The position numbers were made by a program, and so were the translations under genes. A model generated the notes under the pieces. The model had not been told where the DNA came from and ran no database searches. It was given only the letters and a program-made list of their open reading frames with translations. Below, piece by piece: positions 7,008 through 16,998 of a DNA stretch of 26,689 bases. The stretch covers positions 1-26,689 of IMG/VR virus record IMGVR_UViG_3300022074_000313. One strand, written 5' to 3'. Source of the stretch: a virus. Position 1 is the first letter of the stretch, and every line of letters starts with the position of its first letter.

Positions 7008-7433
7008 TTATGCGAGGGTCAGGATACCATTTGTCCCAATATCAATCGTAAAAGTATCACCATCATTAAGTGTCAGTGAGCTTCCATAATCATAATATCC
7101 AATAACAGGATCATTTGTTACAGTGTCATTGTAGATAACAACATAACGAAATGCTGCTACAGAACCACCAGATGCAGTTAGCGTTAGGTCAGCTGCACTG
7201 AGCTTATATGTGCCAGATGACTGAGTACTTGTTACACTTGTCAGAGTTCTTGACGACAAGTTTGTATAACTAATCTGTGATATATTAGCTAATACACCAT
7301 TCCCATCTGCTGTAACATTTGTTCCCGCAGTTGGGTCTGTGTTAGATAGAGCCACAATTAGGGTATCACTTCCGAGATTCATACCTTCAACTGCATACTC
7401 TACAAAGTCATTTACTTTTACGAAACTAGCCAT
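7008..7433 (-). CDS. Small beta-rich virion structural protein (fibre module)
   Basis: A 141-residue beta-rich protein beginning MASFVKVNDFVEYAVEGM. It carries LGSDTLIVALSNTDPTAG, ISYTNLSSRTLTS, AAFRYVVIYND and VIGYYDYGSSLTLNDGDTFTIDIG, a set of segments that recurs in many marine phage and tailocin-like structural proteins. No experimentally defined role is known to me. It is the first gene after the 74 bp gap that follows the gp16-like gene and contains a copy of the TTTGTGCGTTG motif, so it may head a fibre/lysis transcription unit. SD AAAGGA. Confidence 0.7.
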   Translation of the reverse strand: MASFVKVNDFVEYAVEGMNLGSDTLIVALSNTDPTAGTNVTADGNGVLANISQISYTNLSSRTLTSVTSTQSSGTYKLSAADLTLTASGGSVAAFRYVVIYNDTVTNDPVIGYYDYGSSLTLNDGDTFTIDIGTNGILTLA

Positions 7434-7494
7434 TTCTATTTTCCTTTAGTTGTTAGACACCAGTTTATTTCTTGTTGTACAAAAACAAAAGAAC

Positions 7495-7507
7495 ATCAAC
7501 GCACAAA
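7495..7507 (-). promoter_or_regulatory. Conserved motif site A (TTTGTGCGTTGAT, - strand)
   Basis: Reading on the - strand, TTTGTGCGTTGAT begins directly after the stop codon of the gp16-like gene. The same 13 nt occur in the portal-side gap (22067-22079), and the 11-nt core recurs at 18836-18846 and 26099-26109. A -10-like TACAAC lies 15 nt downstream. The site is about 60 nt upstream of the first fibre-module ATG. Candidate promoter or regulator site for the fibre and lysis genes. The + strand also reads GCACAA...TTGTGC around this point, which may be chance. Confidence 0.5.
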
Positions 7508-10500
7508 TTAATATCTGCCAAAACTTGTGCGATCTTCAAGCTCACCTTCAATCATATTCGTAAGCTCATTCATCTTACCTTTCCAGAACCACATTCTAGC
7601 AAATGGTAAATTCCGAATGACTTCTTTAGTTCCTTCGCCAACTTCACCAGTAGCAAGATCATAGAGACCACGCCCTATATCAACACCAATACTAGGGCCA
7701 GCGCCAAGAACACCAGTAGCTGCATCTAAAGCATCTGGCTTTTGTGGGAACCTTGGCTGAAGCACACCGCCAGTAATATTTGGGCCACCCAGCGCCAAGC
7801 TGGTAGACATAGCTGTGTAAAACATATCGGAGTAAAGAGCAGCAACACCTGAATAATCAAATGATCTTGCAAACTGATCTTCAAAATCCATCTCAACAAA
7901 GTCTGGTGTCTTGTATTGCAGAACCATATAGCCAAGACCCATAGAGAGAGCAGTACCAATCCACTGGTTCTTCAGTTGTCCATGTCCATATGCAGCAGTA
8001 ATCTTGTTTAGCGCCGCAAAGCTGTAACTGTAGAACTGGAAAGGTAAGCCAAGAAGACCGTTTTCAATACGAGCATATCCCTTGAACTCTTTGTCTTCTT
8101 TCATTCCAAACTTACGAGCAACACGCATAGGAATGTAAACAATACCATCAGTAATGATTGGCTTATCCGCAGGAGTACCCATCAAGATTGTATTCATAAT
8201 TCCAGAGCTAAGAGCATTGCGGAATGTGCGTACTGTTTCTGGGTCAACTCTTGCTTGCTTTTCTATTTCAGCAACAGCTAAGTCATTGATTGCATTTTCA
8301 TAAGCAACCTTATCTGCATTCTTTCTCATGTCAAAGCCCATAGCCTTGGGCCTGTTTAAAGAGTGCATAATTTCGTGCATCTTAATAAAGGTAACATAAT
8401 CCTCTGGACTATTGATTATGCCTTTCTTAATTGGTTTTACGCCTTCGGTTCTAGGATTTTCCCAACCTCGCTCAGGCCACATTTCTTCTATAATATGCTC
8501 TTCATCAATGTATATTTTGTTTTCTGATTCTCTGTAGAAAGCTGGCTTATACCTGTTTCCATCGAAGCTATTTGTTGGCCCAGAAATAATTTCTGCTTTG
8601 GTTACGGGAAACTCAATAGTATTTGTCCATGCCTCAGTATTTGCCATATAAAGGCCAGACTCACCCTTTTGCCACGGCGCACTAGCAATCTTCTTGGCAT
8701 CTTCCAGATCAATATTATATCTTAGAAGATATTCTTGCTCTTGCTTGGTTGCTTTCCCTTGTGTCCAGCGAACAGAGTAATCAATCAAAGTATGAGAGCG
8801 CATCATTGCATCAAAGTCTTTGAAGATGCGAGTAATAGGGCCAAGTCCGTTTAGTAAATAGAAAGGGCTTTTTGCTCTATCTAAAATATCAGACCTAAAT
8901 GGGTTATTGTTTACATCATCAACCAAACGCAAATGCGCAGAGTTCATAATGTTATCTAATGCCTCACCAGCTACCCTTGCTTCTTTGCCTCCAAGACGAA
9001 GTTGATTGTTTTTCATTATAGAAAACAAACCACGGAATGTAGGGCCAAGACCATGTTCCATCATAATCTTAGCTGGCTCAGTCATTGTAGAAACGCCAGC
9101 AGAACCAAGATAATTTAACTGTGCAAGACTGCGCAATACTCTAGCTGTACTTTGATCCCAGCTATCAGGGTCACGCTGCAAGCTACCAGTAACCCGTTTG
9201 TAAAGGTGACGCATATCTTTCATTGCAGCATGTGCTTGTGCTTGCGTTCTTCCAGCGTCCATCATTTGATTGAAAGTATCGTCTAAGATATCATCAATAG
9301 AATCACCGCCAAACATACGAGCAAACTCATATCTAGCGCCTGTTCTTTGAGTATACGCTTTCATAACCGCAACTGGATTAGTTTGAATGTAATCTAAAAC
9401 CAATTCATTTGGTATATCTACCAAACGATGCTTGAAGTGTTTTGACTTACCAGCGCCATAATATCCTACTTCTGGATCAAGAATGTCCTTGATGCCCATA
9501 ATAGAATTTACTGTATGATTAACACGCTTAGAAACAGCTTCTTCAGAAGTATCTAAAGTTACCCTAGAAGATTTACCGTCTTTGCCTCGAACAATAATAG
9601 ATGGATTCTTTGTGTACCATTCTGAAAGAATGCGTTTGAAGTCTTCCATGTTTGCTTTGATTGCATCCTGATCCCAATATCTAGGACGAAACAGCTTTTC
9701 ATTAGGAGGCAGCACAGGGCCAGCTTCTTTAATATCAGTTAGGATTGCTTTGGCCTCATCTACTTCATCAGAGTAGCGACGAACTTGAGCCTCTAGCCTT
9801 GCTCTATAATCTGCATTCCTAGTTGTTTCTAATTTTTTCTGAACGCTTTCAATGCGGCGCTCACGACCAACAATAAACTTCTTATAATAAGAGGCAGAGC
9901 CAATTAACCCTTGCTCACTAAGTCTTTCTTCCCAATTTTGATAAAACTTATTAAGGGTATCCATTGCTCTAGCTTCAAAGTCATTGGCTGGTTCAATGCC
10001 GCGCATAGACTTGCTATCAACACCTTCAAGCCAAGTCTCAAAGTCTTTACGCTGAAAAGTATAATCAAGGGGATTTGTAACACCTTTGCCAGTGCTTTGG
10101 CCCCAGATATTAAGCATATCATCGTAGGCTTTGACCCACTCGCCTTCGAGCAGTTTTGCGTTCTGATAAACTGAGTTCCCAATTTTTTTGCCTTGTTTGT
10201 TTGCCGCAAGTAAAATGCCTGAGTCATTTGCAATCTTTAAAGTATTTAGCTTTACAGAGTTAGGAATGTTATCATCAGTAAGAATCCGCTTCATTGGTGT
10301 AGTTACAGCCTTGTAAAGCCAAGAGTCAGTAAACAGGCTTGGGGCTATTCTACCATCTGGCTCTTCGCCTTCTGGTGAGATTGCAGTTCTTAGATTATCT
10401 ATCTCAATTTCTGCATCTCTTTGCGCAGCAAGTCTTCTCTGCATTGGAATAGTTACAAGGCCAGAGAGTGTGCCACCAATCAATGCTGCTGACCCAATGT

Positions 10501-11002
10501 TAATAGCGGCCTCTGCGGGCGTTGCTAGGGGGTCTAGAGGATACCTAATGGCTTCTTGGCCAGAAACTACTGCACCAGTAGCCACTGCGCCTCTAAAGAA
10601 CGTTCTACCAAATGTAGCGGCTGGAGCAAAAGGTATTGCAACCCAATTAATAGGATCAAAGACTTCTGAGGTTAATTCAGCAAAAACACCAGACTGAGCT
10701 AATGTTTGTCTAACCTCACGGCGTTTTTCTAAATTACCAATTAGGTAATCCATATGTTCTTGATTAGTAGCCCTAAGAAGATAAGAGCCAAATGGCTTTA
10801 AATTCTCTGGGATATTATCAATTGCACTATATCCGTCTTCTGGGATGTTTGGAAAACGCGATGTTTCTTCTATGTAGTCTAAGAAAGGGCTGTATTTGTA
10901 AGCTAGGGAAGCAGAAACCGTATCATAAAAACTTACATCAGAAGGTGGCGCAACACCTCTGCCACTCTCAAGACCTTTTGTTATACTTAAACCATTTTGC
11001 AT
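7508..11002 (-). CDS. gp16-like large internal virion/ejection protein with inserted HExxH metallopeptidase-like domain
   Basis: 1164 residues, in the position of T7 gp16: last and largest of the three internal virion proteins, just before the fibres. Residues 120-190 are hydrophobic and Ala/Gly-rich. Residues 370-425 are a charged coiled coil. 980-1040 and 1055-1125 contain further hydrophobic stretches, fitting a membrane-spanning ejection conduit. No lytic transglycosylase domain is seen at the N-terminus, where T7 gp16 has one. About residues 795-918 look like a separate inserted domain carrying H876-E-I-M-H880 and, 22 residues later, Y901-E902-N-A-I-N-D, a gluzincin-like arrangement. Flanking segments (SGLYMANTEAW and DPETVRTFRNAL) would join smoothly without it. 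Role inferred: DNA translocation into the host, with the protease domain perhaps aiding envelope crossing. SD AGGT overlaps the previous stop. Confidence 0.75.
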   Translation of the reverse strand: MQNGLSITKGLESGRGVAPPSDVSFYDTVSASLAYKYSPFLDYIEETSRFPNIPEDGYSAIDNIPENLKPFGSYLLRATNQEHMDYLIGNLEKRREVRQTLAQSGVFAELTSEVFDPINWVAIPFAPAATFGRTFFRGAVATGAVVSGQEAIRYPLDPLATPAEAAINIGSAALIGGTLSGLVTIPMQRRLAAQRDAEIEIDNLRTAISPEGEEPDGRIAPSLFTDSWLYKAVTTPMKRILTDDNIPNSVKLNTLKIANDSGILLAANKQGKKIGNSVYQNAKLLEGEWVKAYDDMLNIWGQSTGKGVTNPLDYTFQRKDFETWLEGVDSKSMRGIEPANDFEARAMDTLNKFYQNWEERLSEQGLIGSASYYKKFIVGRERRIESVQKKLETTRNADYRARLEAQVRRYSDEVDEAKAILTDIKEAGPVLPPNEKLFRPRYWDQDAIKANMEDFKRILSEWYTKNPSIIVRGKDGKSSRVTLDTSEEAVSKRVNHTVNSIMGIKDILDPEVGYYGAGKSKHFKHRLVDIPNELVLDYIQTNPVAVMKAYTQRTGARYEFARMFGGDSIDDILDDTFNQMMDAGRTQAQAHAAMKDMRHLYKRVTGSLQRDPDSWDQSTARVLRSLAQLNYLGSAGVSTMTEPAKIMMEHGLGPTFRGLFSIMKNNQLRLGGKEARVAGEALDNIMNSAHLRLVDDVNNNPFRSDILDRAKSPFYLLNGLGPITRIFKDFDAMMRSHTLIDYSVRWTQGKATKQEQEYLLRYNIDLEDAKKIASAPWQKGESGLYMANTEAWTNTIEFPVTKAEIISGPTNSFDGNRYKPAFYRESENKIYIDEEHIIEEMWPERGWENPRTEGVKPIKKGIINSPEDYVTFIKMHEIMHSLNRPKAMGFDMRKNADKVAYENAINDLAVAEIEKQARVDPETVRTFRNALSSGIMNTILMGTPADKPIITDGIVYIPMRVARKFGMKEDKEFKGYARIENGLLGLPFQFYSYSFAALNKITAAYGHGQLKNQWIGTALSMGLGYMVLQYKTPDFVEMDFEDQFARSFDYSGVAALYSDMFYTAMSTSLALGGPNITGGVLQPRFPQKPDALDAATGVLGAGPSIGVDIGRGLYDLATGEVGEGTKEVIRNLPFARMWFWKGKMNELTNMIEGELEDRTSFGRY

Positions 11003-11006
11003 TTTA

Positions 11007-13967
11007 TTACCTGTTAAAAGGAGAGGTAAATATAGTTGGAGGAAGCTGCCTAACTCTTTCCTGATCTTGCGGAGTAATTAGAAACTGTTGTCTATAGTTA
11101 AATTTACGCAGTAATTCAGCATCAACTTCAACTTTTTTCCTAGCATAATAATCTGCCATATCATCCTTAGAGAATGTTGGGTTCCAAAGGCCGCCACCCT
11201 CTTGAGGATTACCAACAGCATCCGCTTCATAGACAAGTGGACGAAGCTCTTTGTTTTCATCAACAAAATAAACAGAATACCGAACGTCATCACCATTAAC
11301 AATTGGAACTAGCTTAATTAAAGTTGCTTCAGTAGCTGTTATATCTGCTTGTAGAGAAAACGATGAATGTATTGTTTCACCAATCTTTATATTTTGAGGT
11401 AGGCTATTATGAATTATTTTTTGAAACTCAATCCTAGCTTTGTCATCGCCTTCAAAATATTTTCTAAGGGCGTGACGTGATCTTGTTATATCTCCAACAG
11501 GCACTCTTGGATCGGCAATGTAATCAGACTTAGCATACTTTTCATCCAGAACAGTTTCTACTTTTTCTTTTGCGTACTTAAGTGTGCGAAAGTTAAGAAG
11601 GTGATATTCAAGAAGGCTTTTAACCTCTGGAGCAACTAGCGGATCATTTCCCGCAATCTTATTTGCCTCAGAGCTTAGAGTTGTGTCTTTTAGCTCAATG
11701 TCACGATTAGACATTGCACTAGGGCTTCTTTGCCTATCTTTAAGTGTTACAGCAATCTCAGAAATAGGCGTATCTGAATCTCTGGAAATATTAATAACAT
11801 TATCTAAAAAAGCCCTATCCTTATCAGAAAGAGTATCTCCAAATACGCCACTTGGCAGCGCAGAATACAAAGATAAAAATGACTCAGGGTTCTTAATTTG
11901 CTGTCCACTTACAATAGATTCTAAACCATCAACAAGAGTTTGAGGTACAGCACTAGCAATTATCGGTAGAAGCAATCCTCTTTGCTCATTTGTCCACGTT
12001 GAATAGTTTTCAACAGGAGCATCATTTCTCAGAAGAAGCTCATCAGTTGCCTGTCTGTCATCCCTAATATTAGAATTTCCGTTTCCTGAAATAACTCTAT
12101 TAAAAATCTGAAGTTTCTCTAAGTCTTCCTGTGATTGTCTTTCTTGCTCACTAACTGCAACTCGAACAGAGTTTATCTTTGATAAAACATCCTTGCGATC
12201 AGCCTCTTTAGTTTCAGCTAAAATATTATTGCCAAGAGAAATTGTTGTATCAAGCATTCCCTCTTTGCGTTTTCCGCTAGAGTTTACATAGATATGAAGA
12301 TTGTTAAGCTGTTTTGAACTTGCTGTAGCAGAAAAACCATCAATGCGATCTGAGGCTCTTGCTTTGCGCATTGAGCCAATTAAGGTATCAACCTTTGTTG
12401 CTCCAAGTGTGCCAGCATTCTCTTGAATCTTAGCGGACATTTTTTCAAAGGCTTCATCAGATATACCACCATCAATTAATGAGAAAACTTCATCACGAAG
12501 AGAAATCTCTAATCTGATGTTGTCCCTTGCTATTTTTATAGAATCCTCAGATGCCTCTAGAACACTTCGTCCAAACGCCTTTATTTCCTGAGTATCTAAA
12601 ATTTCTGAAGAATGTACTGCATCAATAAACGCATTCTGTTTTTGGGTAAGCATACTGCGATCAACTAAAGGATTGCTAAGAGCAGCCTTTAATGACTCGA
12701 CATTACCTTCAGCAGCAGCTTCTAAAAGAAAAGGTTCTAGCGCGGCTTCTTTTGCTGTATTTAAATCAGAGCGGCGACTATCATCACTAATAAGACCATC
12801 TACAAACTGCTTGTTAAGAGTTTCTTCTGCTTTAGCTAATTCACCTACAGCAGCGCTAAACGCATTGTTAATATCAGAAAGGTTATCAGAGTCAAAAGAC
12901 TTAGCAGCCAACTCAGTAGATATAGAGCGAAAATTCTCAATGGTTTCGCCAAACTTGAGAACAGCTTTTCTAGATAAAAACTCTGCTGCATTTTTTGCTG
13001 CAAGCGCTGCATCTCTTTCAACAGCATTGTAATCAGCAGCAACGCTAGAGGCATGACTTAGAATGCTTGCTTTTTCAGATGGCTGAATAAACTTTAAGAG
13101 CGCTTTGCCATTCTCAACTTGCTCATTTGTCAGGCCACCAGTTAGCTGACCATTACTGCGAAAGAACAAAATAACTTGACGCCTTTCAGCGCTAGTAAAG
13201 GTTTCCCTCATCATGTAATTCATACCACCAAGAGCAATCTCTTTGTCGTACAAATTAGATGTGCTTGTATCAGCGCCAGACTTCAAAAGAGCAGAGGTAA
13301 CACCATCTTTTGCAGCGCCAACATTCTTTGTTTTCTCTAAAACAGCAAGGGAATCATCACCAACAAAGTTACCCTCTTCAGCAGCCGCCCTAGCACTACT
13401 AGCCCCCTCTTGAATAGAAACAGTAAGCTGAGACGCAGTGTTCTGCCTTGCTCTTGTAATTGCCTTGTCTTGAAGGTTTAGCTTAGTACGCGCTAAATAC
13501 TCAGAGCCAACATATTCAATGTGTGCTTCGTATCTACCCTCAGAGCTTTCAGACATTTGCCCTATGTAATCACTCATAGCCTCGGCGTAGGCTTCTGGGG
13601 AAAACTCATACTTTATGGCAAGCTCTTTTGCCTTTAGCTGCATTTCATTATTTATTGAATCTTCAAAGCGTTTATCAATAACACGCTGATAGGCTTCAGC
13701 AGCAATCTGACCAAATCCCTCTGGCGCTTTATAAGCCTCTGGCTTGCCAGTTATAGGATTAAATGTTGTGAGTTTATCTTCTTGAGCAGCAAGAGCGGTA
13801 TCAATGCCCTTCTTTTCAGCAGCCCTTGCTGCATCTCTATAAGCAAGCTCCGCCATTGTTCCAGCAGCGCGGCTGATAGATTGAGCAACCGAACCTGCCC
13901 CTGCATCTGCTCGAACAACCCCGACTGGCTGATTAAAGATTTGTGTTCTTTGTCTAATTACAGCCAT
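11007..13967 (-). CDS. gp15-like internal virion protein
   Basis: A 986-residue, almost wholly helical, charged protein (many Glu/Lys/Ala stretches) beginning MAVIRQRTQIFNQPVGVVRADAGA and ending in a Pro-containing tail (LPPTIFTSPFNR). It lies between the gp14-like and gp16-like genes, the same order as T7 14-15-16. In T7, gp15 forms part of the periplasmic DNA tunnel during ejection (family knowledge). No catalytic motif is seen. Long helices with heptad-like spacing (about 300-420 and 590-640) fit an oligomeric tube. Start overlaps the stop of the gp14-like gene (TAATG). The function is assigned by synteny and overall composition rather than by a strong motif. Confidence 0.7.
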   Translation of the reverse strand: MAVIRQRTQIFNQPVGVVRADAGAGSVAQSISRAAGTMAELAYRDAARAAEKKGIDTALAAQEDKLTTFNPITGKPEAYKAPEGFGQIAAEAYQRVIDKRFEDSINNEMQLKAKELAIKYEFSPEAYAEAMSDYIGQMSESSEGRYEAHIEYVGSEYLARTKLNLQDKAITRARQNTASQLTVSIQEGASSARAAAEEGNFVGDDSLAVLEKTKNVGAAKDGVTSALLKSGADTSTSNLYDKEIALGGMNYMMRETFTSAERRQVILFFRSNGQLTGGLTNEQVENGKALLKFIQPSEKASILSHASSVAADYNAVERDAALAAKNAAEFLSRKAVLKFGETIENFRSISTELAAKSFDSDNLSDINNAFSAAVGELAKAEETLNKQFVDGLISDDSRRSDLNTAKEAALEPFLLEAAAEGNVESLKAALSNPLVDRSMLTQKQNAFIDAVHSSEILDTQEIKAFGRSVLEASEDSIKIARDNIRLEISLRDEVFSLIDGGISDEAFEKMSAKIQENAGTLGATKVDTLIGSMRKARASDRIDGFSATASSKQLNNLHIYVNSSGKRKEGMLDTTISLGNNILAETKEADRKDVLSKINSVRVAVSEQERQSQEDLEKLQIFNRVISGNGNSNIRDDRQATDELLLRNDAPVENYSTWTNEQRGLLLPIIASAVPQTLVDGLESIVSGQQIKNPESFLSLYSALPSGVFGDTLSDKDRAFLDNVINISRDSDTPISEIAVTLKDRQRSPSAMSNRDIELKDTTLSSEANKIAGNDPLVAPEVKSLLEYHLLNFRTLKYAKEKVETVLDEKYAKSDYIADPRVPVGDITRSRHALRKYFEGDDKARIEFQKIIHNSLPQNIKIGETIHSSFSLQADITATEATLIKLVPIVNGDDVRYSVYFVDENKELRPLVYEADAVGNPQEGGGLWNPTFSKDDMADYYARKKVEVDAELLRKFNYRQQFLITPQDQERVRQLPPTIFTSPFNR

Positions 13968-14416
13968 TATGCTTTAGCCTTCTTATATTGATAACCAGCT
14001 TCTGCCATAGTGCCAACCGCGCTAAACAAAGAAGAATAAAGAGCATTACGACCACGGCGTTTTTCAGACATAGCCATCATATCTGCCCTTAAATCCTCTG
14101 CTCTAGTCTGACGCGCTACCCTACCAAGGTCTTGACCAACAACTTCCTCTTGACGCTTCAGAAATGCTTCAACGCTTCTATCAGCGCCAATGTCACGACC
14201 CTGTGCAGCAAATGCAGCTATGTTTGCAGAGGTGGCTAGGTCATACTCTTCACGCCTTGCCCTAGCCTGTTGCATAGCAGTAATTTGATTTTCTTTCTTT
14301 TGCGTTTCCATTTGGAAAGCATTTACCTGTGCTTCTTTTTGCTCACCAATACCACCAAGTATTCCAGCCCCCGCTTGAACGCCGCTTCCAATCAACATTA
14401 ATATTAAAGGGTTCAT
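13967..14416 (-). CDS. gp14-like internal virion protein
   Basis: A 149-residue protein with a hydrophobic Gly-rich N-terminal helix (residues 3-23, LILMLIGSGVQAGAGILGGIG) followed by a long Gln/Lys/Arg-rich helix (25-70), a segment DIGADRSVEAFL typical of this family, and a small C-terminal helix (RNALYSSLFSAVGTMAEAGYQY). This plan matches T7 gp14-type proteins, which are ejected first and insert in the outer membrane. It sits immediately after the nozzle gene and before the gp15-like gene, with TAATG overlaps on both sides, so it is translationally coupled to both. Confidence 0.75.
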   Translation of the reverse strand: MNPLILMLIGSGVQAGAGILGGIGEQKEAQVNAFQMETQKKENQITAMQQARARREEYDLATSANIAAFAAQGRDIGADRSVEAFLKRQEEVVGQDLGRVARQTRAEDLRADMMAMSEKRRGRNALYSSLFSAVGTMAEAGYQYKKAKA

Positions 14417-16998
14417 TAAACTATTAACTCCGTAACTATTCCATTCACTTGCATGGTAAGCGGATCATCTTGCTCAATCGTAACTTGCGGATCACGGCTA
14501 TACCCCAGAGAACGAAACTCTTTCTTGCCAGTAAATCCAGCATCCATCGAAGGCTTTCTACTATTTACCTTTACTGAGTTTGCATTCTTCAAGTCTAAAA
14601 CAATATTCGTAATGCCTCTTGCAGTTCCAGTCGCAGGGCCACTACCCATAGAAGCATCAACAGGATTGCTAATAACCTTAGCTGTGTATTTGTTTCCTAC
14701 ATAAGCATGAGTATAACTTGATGCCGAGTGCGCAGACAAGTCAACTTGATTGCTTCCATTTACAGTAAAAGCTCCAAGCGAATATTGCGTAGAATTTTTA
14801 TCAACAATAAGATTGTTTATAGAAATTGTGTTGCCCATAGAATTACCATGAGCCGTGCAGTAATACTTTAAAGTATCTGGCGCATTAGCTGCTACTACTA
14901 TAGTAACCTTAGCCCCAGCTTGCCCAGCTGTTCCTGTTGTGGTTACACCAGTTGTGTATGAAGCATCTGAGCTTGTTCTAAATGCAAACGGATGACCAGA
15001 GTTTGATGCGTCTGAAAGATCAAATACATATGTGTTTCCACGAGAAAGGTTTAGAGCAGGAGCAGAGCCATAAAGACCAGATATTACATATTTGTTACCG
15101 CTATCATTTACAACAGTAACTGTATAATTAATATCGTCAGCTTTAATAGCAATTACATCAACAGAATCGCCAGAAGAATATACAGTGCTTACATCAACAA
15201 GGTTTGTTGATATTGCACCATACAGCCAGAAGTCTAAGCCTACCTGAGTGTCAAACTCACATAACTTCAAGTTACCATCTGAGTCATACACATTAGCAAA
15301 CAAGCGATCCTCAATGCCACAAACAGAACCAAACGTTCCAGCAGTTGTTACCCTAGTCCAAGCAGCCCTACGCTCTGCCCTGTTAGAAGTAAACAAGACC
15401 ATCTCGCCATTGGTCATAGTAAATGCAGCATAAGAATCTGGCAAACCAAAACCACTGTGCGCAATAGCAAGATACTTTGGAGTATCAATCAAATGAGAAG
15501 CAATTGTTGAAATAGCAACAGAGCTATAAGCATCTTCAGAATCAGTATAGATATACTCTCGAACAATCCTGCCATTTAACTCACAGAAAATAGTCGCGCC
15601 ATCAATCTCAACAGGTTTTACAAACTCAGTACCAAATGGAGTTTGTTTTCTAATCTGAGCATTTGTAGGTGTTATTGTTTGATTAAGATACGTTGGAACA
15701 TAAAGCTCACTTGATGCGCTAAATATTTGTAGATCACGATTAGAAACCATGTAACGAATTTCATTAACATCACCAGTTGCCGCAACAAGATTGATTGCAT
15801 CATCATCAGCCGCATCGCCAACATCAAAGTTGAAATACTCACCAATCTTACTAAACCAAAGCGTATCAGGTTCAGCTATCGTTCCACCGTAAACAAGCCT
15901 GTTTTCATGGAAAGTAACAGCAGCAGGATATCCCCTAAGTGCAGAAAATGATTGCTCATCCCAATCTACTCTTGGTGCATGAGTAACAACAGTTACTTGA
16001 CCACCGCCATCTGCAGCAGAAGAAGCAGCGCCACCCGCAGTAAAGGTAAATGTATTTTCGTCGATAATGCCGCTTACAGTTCTAGTTCCATTTAAGTTGC
16101 CAGTATTAATACCACCAGTTGCTGAAGCCCCAGAAAAGGTAATGGATTCACTACCTGAGAAACCATGACCAATCATAGTAACTTCTACAGTTGTACTCCC
16201 ATCAATGGTGCGAAACGGATTTAAAACAGATAGGCGCGTTGATAGTTCATCAACAACATTACCAGTTGCTTGAGTAGCAGACTGAACGCTTGTTATTAAT
16301 ATTTCATTACCACTATATCTAACAGTTACTCCAACATGCAAAGAGTCTGGATAGTCACCGCCAGATTGACTTCCTGTTATATCCCAATACGCAGAGCTTG
16401 TTGTAATTGTTATACCTGTTCCAGTCGTAGCGCTAGGATCAAGCGTTGTTCCATGAGCTTGAAACTTAGAGTAAGGCTGAAAAGTAACGCTATTATCTAA
16501 GCGCTTATCAAAGGTATAAGTACTGACCTCAAAGGCAGTTAGGCTTGTTCGTGTAAGCAAGCGCGTTGCAAACAAAGGATGCGCAATAAACATTACATCC
16601 CCACGCTGCGCTACTGTATACTCTTTGAGATAATCATGGTCAAAAGGCAAGGCATTGCTGCCAGTGTCTTGTGTAATAGTTGCGACAAGACTTACTGTTC
16701 CATCTGCTAAAAGGCGAAAGCATCTTACTTTGGCATTTTCAATCGAAATAACATACTCTTCATTCTGATCAAAAATAAATGGGAACAAGTGCGACTGTTC
16801 TTTTGCAGAATTATTTAAACTATAATCATAGATATGTTTTAGACCATGTCTTTTCTTCAAAGCACCTTCAGCAGTTACCAGCATATTCTCTATGCGCTGC
16901 GCAGATGCGGGATAAACCGCAGTATCAGTTCTCATTATTAATGAATCACTGACCTCACCAAACTGAAAGCTATTTTGAGCAACCCTAACTTTTTGCAT
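14416..16998 (-). CDS. Tail tubular protein B (nozzle, T7 gp12-like) with embedded cupredoxin-like domain
   Basis: 860 residues. The N-terminus (VRVAQNSFQFGEVSDSLIMR...QRIENMLVTAEGALKKRHGL) is characteristic of T7 gp12-like nozzles, as is the middle (FHENRLVYGGT...LWFSKIGEYFNF, about 363-391). About residues 262-342 form an extra beta domain (MIGHGFSGSESITFSGAS...NGTRTVSGI). About 622-728 look like a cupredoxin: GHPFAF (H669) and YYCTAHGNSM (C714, H717, M721) supply the His, Cys, His, Met set of a type-1 copper site. The nozzle closes the tail end and carries fibres. The additional domains lengthen it compared with T7 gp12 (about 794 residues). TAATG overlaps with both neighbours. Confidence 0.9.
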   Translation of the reverse strand: MQKVRVAQNSFQFGEVSDSLIMRTDTAVYPASAQRIENMLVTAEGALKKRHGLKHIYDYSLNNSAKEQSHLFPFIFDQNEEYVISIENAKVRCFRLLADGTVSLVATITQDTGSNALPFDHDYLKEYTVAQRGDVMFIAHPLFATRLLTRTSLTAFEVSTYTFDKRLDNSVTFQPYSKFQAHGTTLDPSATTGTGITITTSSAYWDITGSQSGGDYPDSLHVGVTVRYSGNEILITSVQSATQATGNVVDELSTRLSVLNPFRTIDGSTTVEVTMIGHGFSGSESITFSGASATGGINTGNLNGTRTVSGIIDENTFTFTAGGAASSAADGGGQVTVVTHAPRVDWDEQSFSALRGYPAAVTFHENRLVYGGTIAEPDTLWFSKIGEYFNFDVGDAADDDAINLVAATGDVNEIRYMVSNRDLQIFSASSELYVPTYLNQTITPTNAQIRKQTPFGTEFVKPVEIDGATIFCELNGRIVREYIYTDSEDAYSSVAISTIASHLIDTPKYLAIAHSGFGLPDSYAAFTMTNGEMVLFTSNRAERRAAWTRVTTAGTFGSVCGIEDRLFANVYDSDGNLKLCEFDTQVGLDFWLYGAISTNLVDVSTVYSSGDSVDVIAIKADDINYTVTVVNDSGNKYVISGLYGSAPALNLSRGNTYVFDLSDASNSGHPFAFRTSSDASYTTGVTTTGTAGQAGAKVTIVVAANAPDTLKYYCTAHGNSMGNTISINNLIVDKNSTQYSLGAFTVNGSNQVDLSAHSASSYTHAYVGNKYTAKVISNPVDASMGSGPATGTARGITNIVLDLKNANSVKVNSRKPSMDAGFTGKKEFRSLGYSRDPQVTIEQDDPLTMQVNGIVTELIV

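Noticed and set aside
7501-7530. Inverted repeat GCACAA...TTGTGC beside motif A
   Set aside because: Six-base arms separated by 18 nt, partly within the gp16-like coding end; not repeated at the other motif sites, so probably chance.
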